64,000 bases of DNA from Rotaria sp. Silwood1 (GCA_905250075.1 CAJNOP010000025.1:1426318-1490317); one strand, 5' to 3'; shown: positions 13,571-24,937, counted from the first letter of the stretch. The notes: generated from the letters alone by a model not told the origin. Made by a program: numbers and translations.

Positions 13571-15452
13571 TCAACACATGCTCTTATCAATTGCAAATTT
13601 TTGCACACGATGATTACTAGGATCAACTACGTAAAGATTTTCTTCAATATCGAAGGATAAATTAGTGGGATTATCAAGTTGATCAGGCTCGGAATCTGGA
13701 CCATGACCACCAGCAATGATACTGCCTGTTGTAGCACCACGCGGCCATCGTATTATTCGTCGATTATCAGTATCAGCCACATAAACAGTGCCCAACTGAT
13801 CGACAATAACACCATTGGGAAATGCCAATTGATCTGCACCGTTGCCATGAGAACCACCAGCAGCAATCAATATTTTCTTTGTTTCGAAATTTAGTCTTAG
13901 CACTCGATGATTGGCATTGTCGGCCACATAGATCTCTCGATTTCGATCTACAAAGATGTCAAGAGGGCAGCTAGAATCTAAATTCATTACTTGTTCGTTA
14001 GTAGCACCAGGAAGCCATTTTGATACTTCGGCCCTTTCTGGAACGGATACATAGTGTTCCTTGATCATCTTGTGCTATATCATGAACAGAAATATTTTTT
14101 ATAACTGTTTGTCCACTTTGAGCGTCTCGAAACCATTTTTGAACGCGAAAATTATAACTGTCACTTATGTACAGAGTTCCATCTTGTTCAACGACAACAT
14201 CAAACGGATAATACAGTTGATTACTATGATCGTCTGCTCCATTTCCACCGGCAACTAACTGCCCACTAGTCGCATCACGAATCCATTTGACAATACGATG
14301 GTTTGCAAAATCGGCAACATAAACAGTTTGATTTTCGTCAACAAAAAGTCCAAAAGGTTGATCCAATTGGTTGAGCCCATCTCCAACACTATTACCACCA
14401 GCGACTGTAGTACCCATTCGAGCCCATGTTGCATCTGCACAAATACCATCACCAGGTTTAGGTCTCACTAAATGAACAAAATATAATTCATTTTTTGAAT
14501 TCGTCCACATCGATGTGTTACCTTACAGATAAGTATGTGTCGATTATGTCTACACTACATGTTAATAAATATTAACTATGAAAATGGGTGACAACTCTAA
14601 GAAAATTGATCAGAAGAATAATCAGAGACGCATAGCATAGGAAAGAATGTAATACTTTGAAATTGTTGACTATACGCTTGTTTCAGTAATTTTCAATCGA
14701 ACAAAACTTTTCTTTCATCGCAAGATCGATTTTCAGTTTTTATGCAACGAGAAATTTCACGTTCGAATTAACAATACACTCAACAACGTAGTATATCTAA
14801 TAGGATCACAAGCTATGAGAAGATTTCAATAAGATTGAGAACAAGATAATAACAATAACTGACTGATCGGTTTCAAAAACCAGAACAGTCGAGAGACACA
14901 ATGGTGAAATCATTGTAAGAAATGACGTAGCTTGTTAAAAAAAAGAAGTTATTCGTTGGCATCCGCTTTTGGTGCAACGATAGCCAAGGCCATCAAATCG
15001 AGTTTCATATGCGTCCATGACAAGAACAAATGCAAGTAAAGTCTTGTCTTCATCTGTTGACACAAACTACTTGATTACTTCTTTCATTCTCAAAAAAAAG
15101 GATGAATCGATTCAAAATATGTCCCTTTTTTGCAATTACATTGATTCATCAAAAAACTATTTTTGAAATTCTCTTTTATTTTTTTTACCGGGACAGAGTC
15201 GTTCATCTGTCATCGACAATGGATAGCAAACTGGACGAACATTACATCGAGGATGATTAACACAGACATGATCAGGTTGATAACAAGCATTAGTCGAAGG
15301 CTCACAGGAAACCAGTTGAGAACAAGTTAACCGTAGACTACCACAAATGCCACTGCAATTAGTAGTAGACCTATGCAGACAGCCACACTGACTATTAGTT
15401 GAACAACGACCATATTGAGCCATTCCATGACACATTTCAGCGTGGACTCGAA
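13571..15452 (-). pseudogene. NHL-repeat protein with cysteine-rich N-terminal exon, one frameshift, 5' end missing
   Basis: Two exons can be joined: 15452-15189, a cysteine-rich stretch with spaced Cys (MCHGMAQYGRC to ERLCPG), and 14521-13571, an NHL beta-propeller. The 667-base intron joins in frame (CPG|GNTSMWTN). The second exon has five NHL units, each with a VYVADxxNHRIxxW-like hallmark. The frame breaks near 14045-14060: upstream reads AQDDQGTL and the next frame resumes at YVSVPERAEVSKW, which is what one missing base would give. After that the frame is open to the stop at 13571. NHL propellers bind protein or RNA partners. Large NHL families with an N-terminal membrane anchor are, to my knowledge, abundant in bdelloids. 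The N-terminal exon or exons were not found on this strand. The break could be a sequencing error rather than decay. Confidence 0.75.
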
Positions 15453-15476
15453 CTATATGAATAACTCAGTGAACAA

Positions 15477-15545
15477 ATGAAAACAACAAATCGAGAACGA
15501 ATACAACCTGTCTGGCTAAAACGCAAAGTAATTACATACACCAAT
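15477..15545 (+). pseudogene. Possible N-terminal relic of an NHL-type membrane protein, opposite strand
   Basis: The plus strand reads ATG then KTTNRERIQPVWLKRKVITY before diverging and reaching a stop. A basic, Trp-containing cytoplasmic start followed by KRK is how I remember the N-termini of bdelloid NHL membrane proteins. It lies just upstream of the NHL gene but on the other strand and lacks the expected transmembrane segment. The identification is by memory of the family style, so it is weak. Confidence 0.25.
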
Positions 15546-16734
15546 GATTGGAAATAAGAAATCTTCATTACCTGAACAGAATACAGAGAATATAATGACT
15601 TGGTAATGAGATCATAGCTTGTATTCATACAACACAATGGCACCAGTTTGCTGATTTGCAGTACAAAAGTGAGGTTTTAGTCTAGAAATATATGCATACA
15701 TTTTTTTTCGACCTTCAGAACGTGCACAATATATCTTGATGATCAATAGAAATTCGATACTCTATGTTTCTAATCCCTAATCGAATGAAAATAAAAATGA
15801 TTCTCATAGAATAGAGAAAAAAATCAGCAAAAGATCAATATTCAATTTCAACAAGTTTGCATCGTCATTTAATTTATCATTGATTCTTGAAGGTATGAAT
15901 GTGAAGCTGAGTATGAGTGTTAACATTCTTATTACCCACTTATACCTACACCCATACTCTTTGATTCTATTTTTCAGAGAATGAAAGTCACAAGTCACAT
16001 GTTTGATCTGGCATTGGCATGTGCAGTGTTGTAATTGACAATCTCCATTCTTTGTCGAGTGAGTATTTCTTTCAATGAGATAACAGAATGAAAAAAAATT
16101 GTGTTCATCACGAAAACACTTAAGGCATTTTACAATTGTTTCTCGATTAACGGGCTGGAACTCTTCAGTGATATTATTGGAATGACATTTATACTTGTTT
16201 CATTATTTGCACATTCATCAACAATATTCTCGCCGATAGTATCTATATTGAAAGGTTGATTTAGAAAAACTCTTTGATGCAAAAATTTGCTTGTTCTACA
16301 ATCGGTCTTCTTCTCATTTGGTCAAAATAACCGAAAATGTACAAATTTCATTAAGCTATGTGTGCTATATAGTAGCATGATTTAAACTTTGCAGGAAACT
16401 CCACCATGCAATATGTTCTGTATGTTGAAAGAGTTCTTTTGTGAAATTCAAGCATATTTTCGAAGACAATAGTGCCTGAAAGTATAAATCGAGGTTTCGC
16501 AGGTCCCCCCTTGGGTTCACCCCATTACAGACCTTAGCAGTTCCCACATTCCTTCCAGAAGACACCAGCAACTGTAAGAGAGGGAAGCCAAAGATTATTG
16601 AATGCGTTTCCATATCAACGAAAATGGTGAATAACTAATATTAGTGCTTCTCTCATTCTGAAACTCTGTGGGTTCTAGTCATTTAGTCTAAATGCTGCGG
16701 TTTTAGGTTTTCCATGTAGCGAAACGGTTCTATT
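15546..16734. other. Intergenic, no gene recognised
   Basis: AT-rich spacer between the NHL and galactosyltransferase genes. It contains palindrome copy 3 (15891-15959). It also has a slightly more GC-rich segment at 16365-16613 whose minus-strand ORF of 82 residues has no motif I recognise. Confidence 0.5.
15891..15959. repeat. Dispersed palindrome family, copy 3
   Basis: Left arm 15891-15920 (AGGTATGAATGTGAAG, GAGTATGAGTG) and right arm 15935-15959 (CCCACTTATACC, TACACCCATACTC) are imperfectly complementary. It has the same core as the other copies. Confidence 0.5.
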
Positions 16735-16828
16735 GTAGGAGTGTGATCCGGTGTGAGATGTGAGTGTGGATGTTATTTTTCTTTCTTACTTTCACACTCG
16801 CATCCACATCCTACACCCACACCTACTC
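16735..16828. repeat. Dispersed palindrome family, copy 4 (longest)
   Basis: The left arm 16735-16772 carries GTGTGAGATGTGAGTGTGGATG. The right arm 16790-16828 carries CACACTCGCATCCACATCC and CACCCACACCTACTC. Together they form the clearest imperfect palindrome of the family, about 90 bases after the galactosyltransferase stop codon. Confidence 0.55.
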
Positions 16829-16917
16829 ATAACTTGAATATAATCACAGATTAGAAGTGAACATGCCATGTGATCATATATATCTACATGCGCTTCTAGG
16901 CAACTGAATAGAGTTTC

Positions 16918-18031
16918 TCATTTTCTTGTACGTTTTTTTATCTTTAATCGAATGCGTATCTGCTCGTATGTTTCTTGACTTAGTGTGACATTAATAAGTG
17001 TAAATAATTTGTAAAAAGTCACTCCAAGAAGTCTATATTGAACCGTATTGATACCATCAAGTCCAAAGTCGTATTGTGAATGAAGTATTTCGAATCGATG
17101 AGGATTCACTGGAGCCGATATGTGCTTATTTGAAAGGATCATTTTGTATCGAGCAATTTCAATAGGATATCTTATTATTGATTTTTTCAATTTGTAAACA
17201 ACACGCGAATACATATCATCGTCTTCACCACCCCAACCCCAATAAACATTCGAATAGCCATTCGTGCCAAGAAAATCATCAGTGCTAAAAGCTGTAACAC
17301 CACCGAAGAATTTCGGATAGATTAGTTTGTAATCAAATTTATCCATCGCTGAAGACCTAAATAAGAGATAAAATCGGCAATAACCGATTGAAAGATTCAC
17401 TCTTAGTTACTTACATATGGCGAGGTTGATCGGTACACGTGTAAATATTTCTTATATCTTCTGGTAACAAGTCAACATCATGAAAGATGAAGCAAGTAAA
17501 TGGATAATACTTTTGTGCTTCAATAAAGCCTATATTGAATAGTTCTCCTCGATTAAACGATTCTTGCCCATGTTGATTCACAAGAAATATCGTGTAATCG
17601 AGTTGTTGCTGTTGAAGAAATGGATGTAGATTGCCGAGAAGCATTTTAAAATGTTGCTCACGATTTCGATAACAAATAATAATGGCAATGCGTTGCTCAG
17701 CTTGACATCTTGATGGAAACCAGTGACCACCAGGATGAATATCAGAGCCGTATTGAGTTTCAAGCACGTCATATGAATACAGCATTCGGCGAATGAACAC
17801 GCTGTAATTCGAGGATATATTGTTAGTGTTCGTTGTGAGCACAGTTGAGCAGTTGGGCAACATAAGATATGTGTTCGAATACGGCAACGAGAAATTCATG
17901 TAAGAGAAATAGGACGCATTTAAAAATGGTGTTTGATTCTCAGTTTTTATTTTTAATGTGATATAGTAAACGATTTGCATAAAGATAATGAAACAGGTGA
18001 CTCCATAGACAATTCTTCCCTTCGGAAACAT
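16918..18031 (-). CDS. Beta-1,4-galactosyltransferase family protein (GT7), two exons
   Basis: A Golgi-type glycosyltransferase predicted to transfer galactose or GalNAc from a UDP-sugar to a terminal N-acetylglucosamine. Exon 1 is 18031-17415 and exon 2 is 17356-16918; the 58-base GT-AG intron restores HM|SSAMDKF. The total is 1056 bases, 351 residues, normal for the family. Hallmarks in order: short basic tail and a membrane segment at residues 7-27 (type II topology), PGGHWFPSRC, IAIIICYRNREQHF, FNRGELFNIGF, HDVDLLPED (the DxD-type metal site), QPRHMSSAMDKF, FFGGVTAF, GWGGEDDD (acceptor binding) and DGINTVQYRL. I chose the ATG at 18029-18031 because it gives a compact type II anchor. The frame stays open upstream to an ATG at 18196, near the assembly gap, with a less plausible extra hydrophobic stretch. 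No disabling change is seen. The exact acceptor sugar cannot be told. Confidence 0.92.
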
Positions 18032-18217
18032 AATCAATGATGAGATTGCTAGGAATTGATGTCTGAAACACATATATGTATGACTCGTCCAAATCATGTA
18101 GAACATGCAAATAACATTCATCATATATAACTCACACACGATCATCGTAAAACGATTACTTAGAATTGAGTTCATTAAAATCCCTCCAAAGATCAAGTCT
18201 CGTCAAAAATTCGATTT

Positions 18218-18317
18218 NNNNNNNNNNNNNNNNNNNNNNNNNNNNNNNNNNNNNNNNNNNNNNNNNNNNNNNNNNNNNNNNNNNNNNNNNNNNNNNNNNN
18301 NNNNNNNNNNNNNNNNN
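18218..18317. other. Assembly gap (100 N)
   Basis: Exactly 100 ambiguous bases, the usual placeholder for a scaffold gap of unknown length. It is flanked on the right by a self-complementary repeat, a plausible cause of the assembly break. The galactosyltransferase start lies about 190 bases away and is not affected. Confidence 0.98.
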
Positions 18318-18560
18318 ACGGCACAGAACTTAAAAAGAGTTTCGCACATAGTACGGAACTTTAAAAAGGTTTGGAATTTTGCAACGAAAACGAAACCTTT
18401 TTAGGGTTTCGTATGAAACCTTTGAAATCTTTAAAAAAAGACTCCTAAAGTTCGGACGATCATTTTGGACGTATCTTGGGTTTTTACGAAGCCTCAAGAA
18501 AGGTTTCACTTTCGTTGCAAAAATGGTTTCGTATGGCGCCTTAGTTTTTTTCAGAGTAGT
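18318..18560. repeat. Foldback repeat abutting the assembly gap
   Basis: Right of the gap, a segment around 18370-18415 (TTTTGCAACGAAAACGAAACC) is inverted at about 18500-18530 (GGTTTCACTTTCGTTGCAAAA). The similarity continues into flanking TTTCGTAnGAAACC-like words. Arms are roughly 60-70 bases and imperfect. The left end is lost in the gap, so size and type cannot be fixed. Confidence 0.55.
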
Positions 18561-18614
18561 ACCCAACAGCAGAACCCCCAAAAAGGTTCTGCAAAACTCC
18601 ATTTCTTTTCAGAG

Positions 18615-19143
18615 TACTCGTGGTAGATCACATTCGAGACAATGAACACTAAAGTTTTACATGCATTAGCATGTGAGGAATGAAACTTCATCATCGACTT
18701 TCTTACTTGTGGTCGTACATCATTACTTGATAGGCTAAAAACTGCCCAATGATGGCGAAATCTATATATTACGATGTGTTTCTCAATAAGCATATGCATA
18801 TGCTGTCATTTATTCTATGCTGGATTTCTTGGAGTAAAGCGTGCGAAAGAACAAGCAGATCGATATTCGCATACTTGGACCATAACAGTCAGTAACACAT
18901 GTATAAAATAATGCTCTTTCAGCATTATTCATGTCTGTCATAGCATAATACGTAGATAATGCAGATGTTTCATGAGAAGAACATTGTAATATGTAGATTG
19001 CGATATTGTTGAGCAGTTTTTAGTATATCAAGTAATGATGTGCAATCAAAAGTAAGACGCTCGATGATGAAGTTTCATCTCTCACATGCTAATGCATGCA
19101 AAACTTCAGTGTTCATTGTCTCGAATGTGATCCATCACGAGTA
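18615..19143. mobile_element. Foldback / long-TIR MITE, about 529 bp
   Basis: The sequence from TACTCGTGGTAGATCACATT at 18615 reappears inverted and ends at 19143. The match continues with few mismatches to about 18786 on the left and 18974 on the right, giving arms of about 170 bases and a unique loop of about 190. Both ends carry TA at the boundary, compatible with a TA target duplication as in Tc1/mariner-type elements, but two bases are weak evidence. There is no transposase ORF inside, so the element would be non-autonomous. Confidence 0.75.
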
Positions 19144-21122
19144 GAATTGATTAGTTTTGTCTAGTTTAAGATCACCCGGGGAAGAACGCTTTCTTACATA
19201 AGAATCAGCTCATTGACCTCTACGAACTGATACACAACTGATTCGAAACGACGCGGCACACTTCGATATAGAGGATGTTCCATAAGTAACGACCGTGATT
19301 GTAAGGATTTCACTTCATAAAAAGGGGGCTGTTACGTATGAAATGCCTTTTATAAATTTACAATATATTATTAGGTGTTTTAAAATAGTTGCGTGAGAAA
19401 AATGCAAAATAGATAAATAGATTAAAACTATAACAAGTTTCCTAGCTGATACATACGCTCTGAAATTAAATCATTCCGAAAATGTTTGTATCTATGATTA
19501 CTGTTCTAGCAATTTATTTCAGTCACTTAATATCGTTATACGGGAAAAACATATTGATATTATCAGATACATCTTCAATATATAACTTCTACTTTCCTAA
19601 TGACAATAGACATACTCCATATGCCATAGGAAACAGCAAATATAACTTTACTCTTTGTTTCATCAGTTCGACTACTACATTAGCTTGCTACACATATTGA
19701 TTTTTTTTTCTCACTAAGCTACCACGCACCCTATAGTTTCTTTCGACGAATTTCGACTTAAACTGCTGAGTTTTGTCAAAACTTAGAATCAAATTAGTTC
19801 ATATTTTTTTTTACATTCGTCCTATTCTGACTCTGCTAGATAAAAAATAAAATCGCTCTATTGATTGATATGTATAACAAGTTCATTTCGCTGCATGAAA
19901 AACCCGAAATTCGCAATATTTAGACTGAACAGTTAGAATCTAGAGATTTTCAGAATGATATACGCACTGATATAGCTTACGTGCGACCTCCTGTTGCTAG
20001 AATCTAGAATGGGTTACTAGGATCTGTGATGGGAAAGCCTAGGAGGATGAGCGCAAAAACTTCGACTTAAACTTAGACCCATTATATTTTTTGGACCTTT
20101 GTTCGATGCATGTATCAAAAGCCTCATGGAAGCGAACTAGAAAATTTTAGTTTAGCATTTGCATTACAGCCCTTGCATATCCTGAAAGTTTTATAGGATC
20201 TGAATTTACTGGACCCAAAAACAAATATGAGAATAGAGAGGTATTACCCGGAAAGTGATCTGTTAACCAATAATATTCACTAATCAAGTGATGCATGCTG
20301 TCCTTGTTTTCATTGACAATAGTTTTTAGGCATAGCTACTCAAGTTGTACGTTGATCGAATCGCGTTAAACTGGTCCAGCAAAAAAGTTATACTTCTTTC
20401 AGTAAATTTCAAGTTATTCACGGATTTAACGAACAATGAGGTGTGAATATTACACATATGAAGTTTTCTTTATTGACTCCGCAATAAATACAGTATAGAA
20501 GAGTATGAAGTCTAAACTCAGTGATGTAATTTATAAGCTCGATTGAATAGTAAACGTGAACGGATCAGCAGAACAATCAAATCAGATCAATCGAGTCTCT
20601 GATTGGTGGACACATTTTCGTGCTATAGATGAGACACGAAAAATATTAATCTCACATGTGATCTCATAATTTTTGTAGTATACTTTTTTCTTCAGTGTAT
20701 GCGTAAAATAATAAACGTCCCTAATGAAAGTAAACTGTAGTATACCTTTGTGTTGCGAATAATAAATCTATACGATAGAAAGGTAGAATAAACAAACCTT
20801 AGACACAGAATAATAAATTCTTCGAATGGCAACATATAATAATTTACTCTGATGCATAGAATAATAAATATTTCTGATGCAGGCATTGAATCATAAATCC
20901 CTATGTGTATGTCACATTCCCTTTTCATTTTCATATACTCGCGCTGTATTAAATGCTTGAACTTAGAAATCCTTGAAGGTTATATGGTGTCAGCAGAGAT
21001 CCTTCGACAGATTTATGAAAAATTATTCGGCTTATAGAGCTCTATCTACTTTTTTATTAAAAAAAACCAGAAAAGAATTGCTCTAATTTTTCATGAATTG
21101 CATCTTAGATTAGATCTTGAAA
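19144..21122. other. Intergenic, no gene recognised
   Basis: AT-rich spacer. ORFs are at most 80 residues and lack motifs. One at 19482-19700 begins with a signal-peptide-like stretch but has nothing else in its favour. No repeat stands out. Confidence 0.5.
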
Positions 21123-21989
21123 ATGGAGATGCATTTGCGTCGATTATTGGTTGATAGTATAAAGAAGCAAACTCTGCTATATATTTTGGTGATATTCATT
21201 ATTGCATATCTGTTTATACATCTATCTGTCTGTGCAAAACAGAAGGGAGCTAATTCTCCCTGTCGGATTACATTTTCTACTGAAAAAGATTATCCAGCGA
21301 TTGCTTTGCTAGTTGAATCAAGATACTCGGCTTTAGTAATTACTGTTATCCGCAATACTCTAGACCATATACCGACAACTTGGCCTGTTCAAATTTTCCA
21401 CGGTACCAAAAATAAAGAATTCCTGTTGAACTCCTCAATATCTGCGCTAATCAAAGCTGGCCGAATAATATTAACTCAATATCGTGAATACGATGGAAGA
21501 CGAGTGGAATTTCAAGATGACTATCTAACTAATATATCATTTTGGAAACAAGTACGAGGGGAGAAAGTATTGATTTTTCATATCGACTCTATAATGTGTT
21601 CAAACTCTCCACATAAGATCACTGATTATTTACAGTATGATTACGTCGGTGCTCCATGGCCTCTGAGTCCCCAACTGCCAGTTTTGGGCGGAAATGGAGC
21701 TTTCTCTTTACGCAGTCGAAGCAAAACTATCAAATTGCTTCAGAATATGACCTTTCCAGCTGGTGCTGGTATACCAGAAGATGTATGGTTTTCCAGGCAT
21801 CTTCCATCAATAGCTGTTTTACCTCCAAGAAATATTGCAAGAACTTTTTCGGTTGAAGGAGTTTATTACGAAAATCCAATGGCTCTACATAAAATATGGC
21901 TGAATCAAGAAATGAATCACCATCATCTTAAGAAAATTTGTGAAATTTGCCCTGAAGCAAAGCTGATTCCTCCTTATTGCATCACTTAG
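21123..21989 (+). CDS. DUF5672 glycosyltransferase-like type II membrane protein, single exon
   Basis: An intact intron-less ORF of 288 residues. After a short basic N-terminus (MEMHLRRLLVDSIKKQ) there is one hydrophobic segment (about residues 17-37), then a lumenal domain with the DUF5672 pattern: ALLVESR, LIFHIDSIMCSNSP, YDYVGAPW, GGNGAFSLRSRSK and IPEDVWFSRHLP. DUF5672 proteins are predicted GT-A-like glycosyltransferases; HIDS would occupy the DxD-like position. Family members occur in fungi and in scattered animals. The substrate is unknown. I chose the first ATG; a splice acceptor-like AG sits about 14 bases upstream. The gene is isolated, between non-coding DNA and broken genes. Confidence 0.8.
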   Translation: MEMHLRRLLVDSIKKQTLLYILVIFIIAYLFIHLSVCAKQKGANSPCRITFSTEKDYPAIALLVESRYSALVITVIRNTLDHIPTTWPVQIFHGTKNKEFLLNSSISALIKAGRIILTQYREYDGRRVEFQDDYLTNISFWKQVRGEKVLIFHIDSIMCSNSPHKITDYLQYDYVGAPWPLSPQLPVLGGNGAFSLRSRSKTIKLLQNMTFPAGAGIPEDVWFSRHLPSIAVLPPRNIARTFSVEGVYYENPMALHKIWLNQEMNHHHLKKICEICPEAKLIPPYCIT

Positions 21990-22383
21990 CATTATTCACT
22001 TTTAAGAAAAAGTTGTCCAGTTGAAAATCTGTTAGCGTCAACGGATGTTACTCTATGACGCTAACTTATATCTATTGTATTTGACTTTTTCCCTTCCTGT
22101 TCAATGTATATTGTCCTCTTTAATATCAAAAGGACATATTATGACCATCTTTTTCCATTGCGTCATTCTTTTCTCTATTACGCATTTTCATTTTCTTTTC
22201 TCATAGTCTATATAAGATGTTGTTTTTCTCTGTCCTCGTTGTTATTTTGTTTATTGTTTTGTATGTTACTCACTTCATTCACTATTGTTGGTCCTTCGTT
22301 ACATAAATATCTTTTCTTCTAACTATTATCATCCTTATTATTATCCTAGTTGTTAGTTATTGTTATATTCTATTCTTCTCAAA

Positions 22384-22389
22384 AATAAA
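22384..22389 (+). promoter_or_regulatory. Possible poly(A) signal of the DUF5672 gene
   Basis: AATAAA about 395 bases past the stop codon, at the end of a T-rich stretch. It is the first clear hexamer in the right orientation that I noticed. It is unproven. Confidence 0.3.
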
Positions 22390-22803
22390 ACATATTAAAC
22401 ATAATATCATATTTAATTCATTACTGTTACGACGACAAAGTAAGGTATTCGATTTTTGTAAGCTCTCTAATTCTTAAGCAGACTAAACAATTAGCTCTAC
22501 TACTATATATTCTCCAACTGGAGGCTTACAAAATCGGACTCAATTTAATCTGTACCTGAAAAAATATAACAGACTCCATGCTGCCGAAGCATAAAAAGGC
22601 CCAAAAGCAATTTTTCACATCGACATTTGAAATAACATCATGATTACTCTTAAATTCTATGTGTTGAATTCTTCGTCTAATATTAAATTCGTCGATAGCT
22701 CATACAATGAGCCTGAAGAGTAGTGAGCTAACTCGAAAAAGTCGAGTGGTTGGGTTCCATTCTGACAGTTTCTACGAAAACTGTGTAAAGTGATACACTA
22801 CCA

Positions 22804-22849
22804 GTGTGGATGGGGTTATTAAACTTCACTTAACTCACACCCCATACCC
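22804..22849. repeat. Dispersed palindrome family, copy 5
   Basis: Left arm GTGTGGATGGGGT (22804-22816) and right arm ACTCACACCCCATACCC (22833-22849). The arms pair over the GTGTG/CACAC and GGGGT/ACCCC words. It is a short, degenerate copy. Confidence 0.45.
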
Positions 22850-23064
22850 TATTCTACTTGCAAGTTTTATAAGGAAACCAATCTTTGGTGAGGTGTTGAT
22901 CCGCTAGTAATCATTATCAAAACAGTCGTCTCTCTATCATGGAAAATAAACTGTGATTAAGTATGTATCTAATCTGTAACTGACGGAGTATGAATTAAGT
23001 TTCACAGTCAAACTAAAAATTTCATAATATGAGCTGCAGATAGCATGCAAGGACCGAGAGATTG

Positions 23065-23130
23065 TAGGTATGAGTGTAGATGCAAGTGAGATTGTTCATA
23101 TTTCTCACATATCCTCGCATAATCACATCC
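23065..23130. repeat. Dispersed palindrome family, copy 6
   Basis: The left arm 23065-23090 contains GGTATGAGTGTAGATG and AAGTGAG. The right arm 23104-23130 contains CTCACATATCC and AATCACATCC. They are imperfectly complementary with the family core. Confidence 0.45.
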
Positions 23131-23536
23131 TTTTGATTCCGATCAGCGACCAATATACTTTGCAGGCGGCATTAGTTAAATGAAAGACAAATATATCGCC
23201 AAAAAACCAATTAACGATGAGTAAATAGCTATTCAATATGATCAGTTCTGTTAAAAGAAAATTCTATATGATTTTATAGTTGTAACGAATAAACAACGGT
23301 ATTTATATTATAATAATGTTGAAAAGATTGATAACCATAAAATCTTGTGAGAGAAAAAAATATATTGTACTAGAAAAGCGCATTCAATGTTTCAGAAAAA
23401 TGGAATCTGAATGGATTTTGCAAAATGCATGAAGTCTGTACACCTGTGATGTTCTTAGGATTGGGACAACCACTGTAGCTATGTTAGTTCAAAGAGAAAT
23501 TGTTATATCTTTAATAACTGTAAAGTTTAATCCTTC

Positions 23537-24103
23537 TCATCTTATCCAAAATGAAACATGGAGAAGGTCACTGGGCACTGTTGTGAGTGATTGATTTAAC
23601 CATGAGAAATAACCGCGTGTCTCATCACTGTAAAAGCAAATACCTATATGCGCAATGAAACTTGAGTGACAGAAGATCGAGAATCTTCCAGACCAAACCA
23701 AATAAAAATGTATTTATTATATTTCTTTTAGAAAATGAATATGACTCAACCGATAAAGTTCCATTTTCAAAGTCGTCATTGATGATTAATTCAGTGTTGT
23801 CATCGGGTACAGATACATCGTCGAGCTCAAAGTAACCAGGATCGGTTCTGAAAACGAATCGAATAGTCGTATTTTCTCCTTCAGTGTAATAGAGCCAGTT
23901 AGTCATTTTAGAATCAGGAAAAGTTGTTTTTGGTTTTTTGAAGTAGAGCAGCGGTTTGCTTGATGTCTTTAAGAGAATATTACTTAAAGAATAATTATAT
24001 TTCATCGTTGACGCATCTAGATTAAAAGCTAATATTACATGTTTATTCATATGTGTAGTGCAAGTATTATTTGTTAACTTTGTGATGATGGTAATACTTT
24101 TAC
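23537..24103 (-). pseudogene. Fragment of a beta-sandwich (carbohydrate-binding-like) domain protein, frameshifted
   Basis: An exon-like frame opens after a splice acceptor at 24104-24105 and runs to about 23760. It carries TTIRFVFRTDPGYFELDDVS and IINDDFENGTL, the style of CBM/DUF642-like beta-sandwich domains that recur in bdelloid proteins. The reading then degrades. A related stretch (SDETRGYFSWLNQSL, VSFWIR) resumes in another frame at about 23630-23540 and meets a TGA at 23537. The order of the pieces fits the domain, so this looks like one gene with a frameshift and early stop. I cannot name the family with certainty. Confidence 0.45.
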
Positions 24104-24937
24104 CTGTTACATTAAGAGCAACGATTTGACATCCATATAGAATCTATGAATTTGATAGAGATTTCTCTTAGATTATGCTTAGTTTACTGATTTTTCTTAC
24201 TCGACAAAATGTTTTTTTTGTCTGAAAAAACTCTGATGAAAGAAAAATTTGACTGATTTTGATGCGTTTAAAAATAACATGAGCAGCGAATGAGATTTTT
24301 AGAAAAAAAAATACTTGCACATTTGTATTAATTTAAGATTTATTAATCTTTCAAAATACTTGCTGCATCTGCTATATCGATTGTTGTTATATATATAGCT
24401 AAATAAAAATTCATATGAACAATTAAATAGAACGATATATCCAGTGATTACATGTTCTAGGTGATATGGACAAAGAGAAAAAAACTGAATTGCAACTATC
24501 TTAGTATACTGACCAATCTCACCTGTTGTTATATTGATCGGTTCTATAAGCGATAAGAAAGTAAGTAGTAAATGTACAATATTTTTTTTTGATACTAACT
24601 TAATGTTGATCTATTCGAAATTTTATGTTTGATGATCTTAATAGGAATAGCAATTACCCATAGAATAATAGTCAGTGCTGTAAAACTAATAAGGCTATTA
24701 GTTAATAAACCATTGAATCTTCTCTGTCTACATAGAAGTAAAATTGTTAAAGTCGAAAAAGAGAAATATCAAACATTTTATATACAATGTTTTGAGTAGT
24801 AGCATTGTGAGTGGAATTCAAAATTTTTTTGAAACAATAGTTGAAGTCAGTGAGTTTGTCTGAGTGTTAGTTTAATTTCAGTTTATATGATTTTTTTTGA
24901 AGGAGAATCAGTTTGGAATAATACCTTTCGTACAAAG
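24104..24937. other. Spacer, no gene recognised
   Basis: AT-rich DNA between two broken minus-strand genes. There is no ORF with motifs and no clear repeat. Confidence 0.45.

Larger units (their letters stand above)
21990..23430. other. 3' region of the DUF5672 gene and spacer
   Basis: A T-rich stretch (22090-22380) follows the gene, then a possible AATAAA at 22384-22389. After that comes non-coding AT-rich DNA with palindrome copies 5 (22804-22849) and 6 (23065-23130). No gene is recognised. Confidence 0.5.

Noticed and set aside
19482-19700. 72-codon ORF with a hydrophobic start
   Set aside because: Signal-like stretch only; the rest is Asn/Tyr/Ser-rich as expected from AT-rich DNA, with no processing sites or cysteine pattern.
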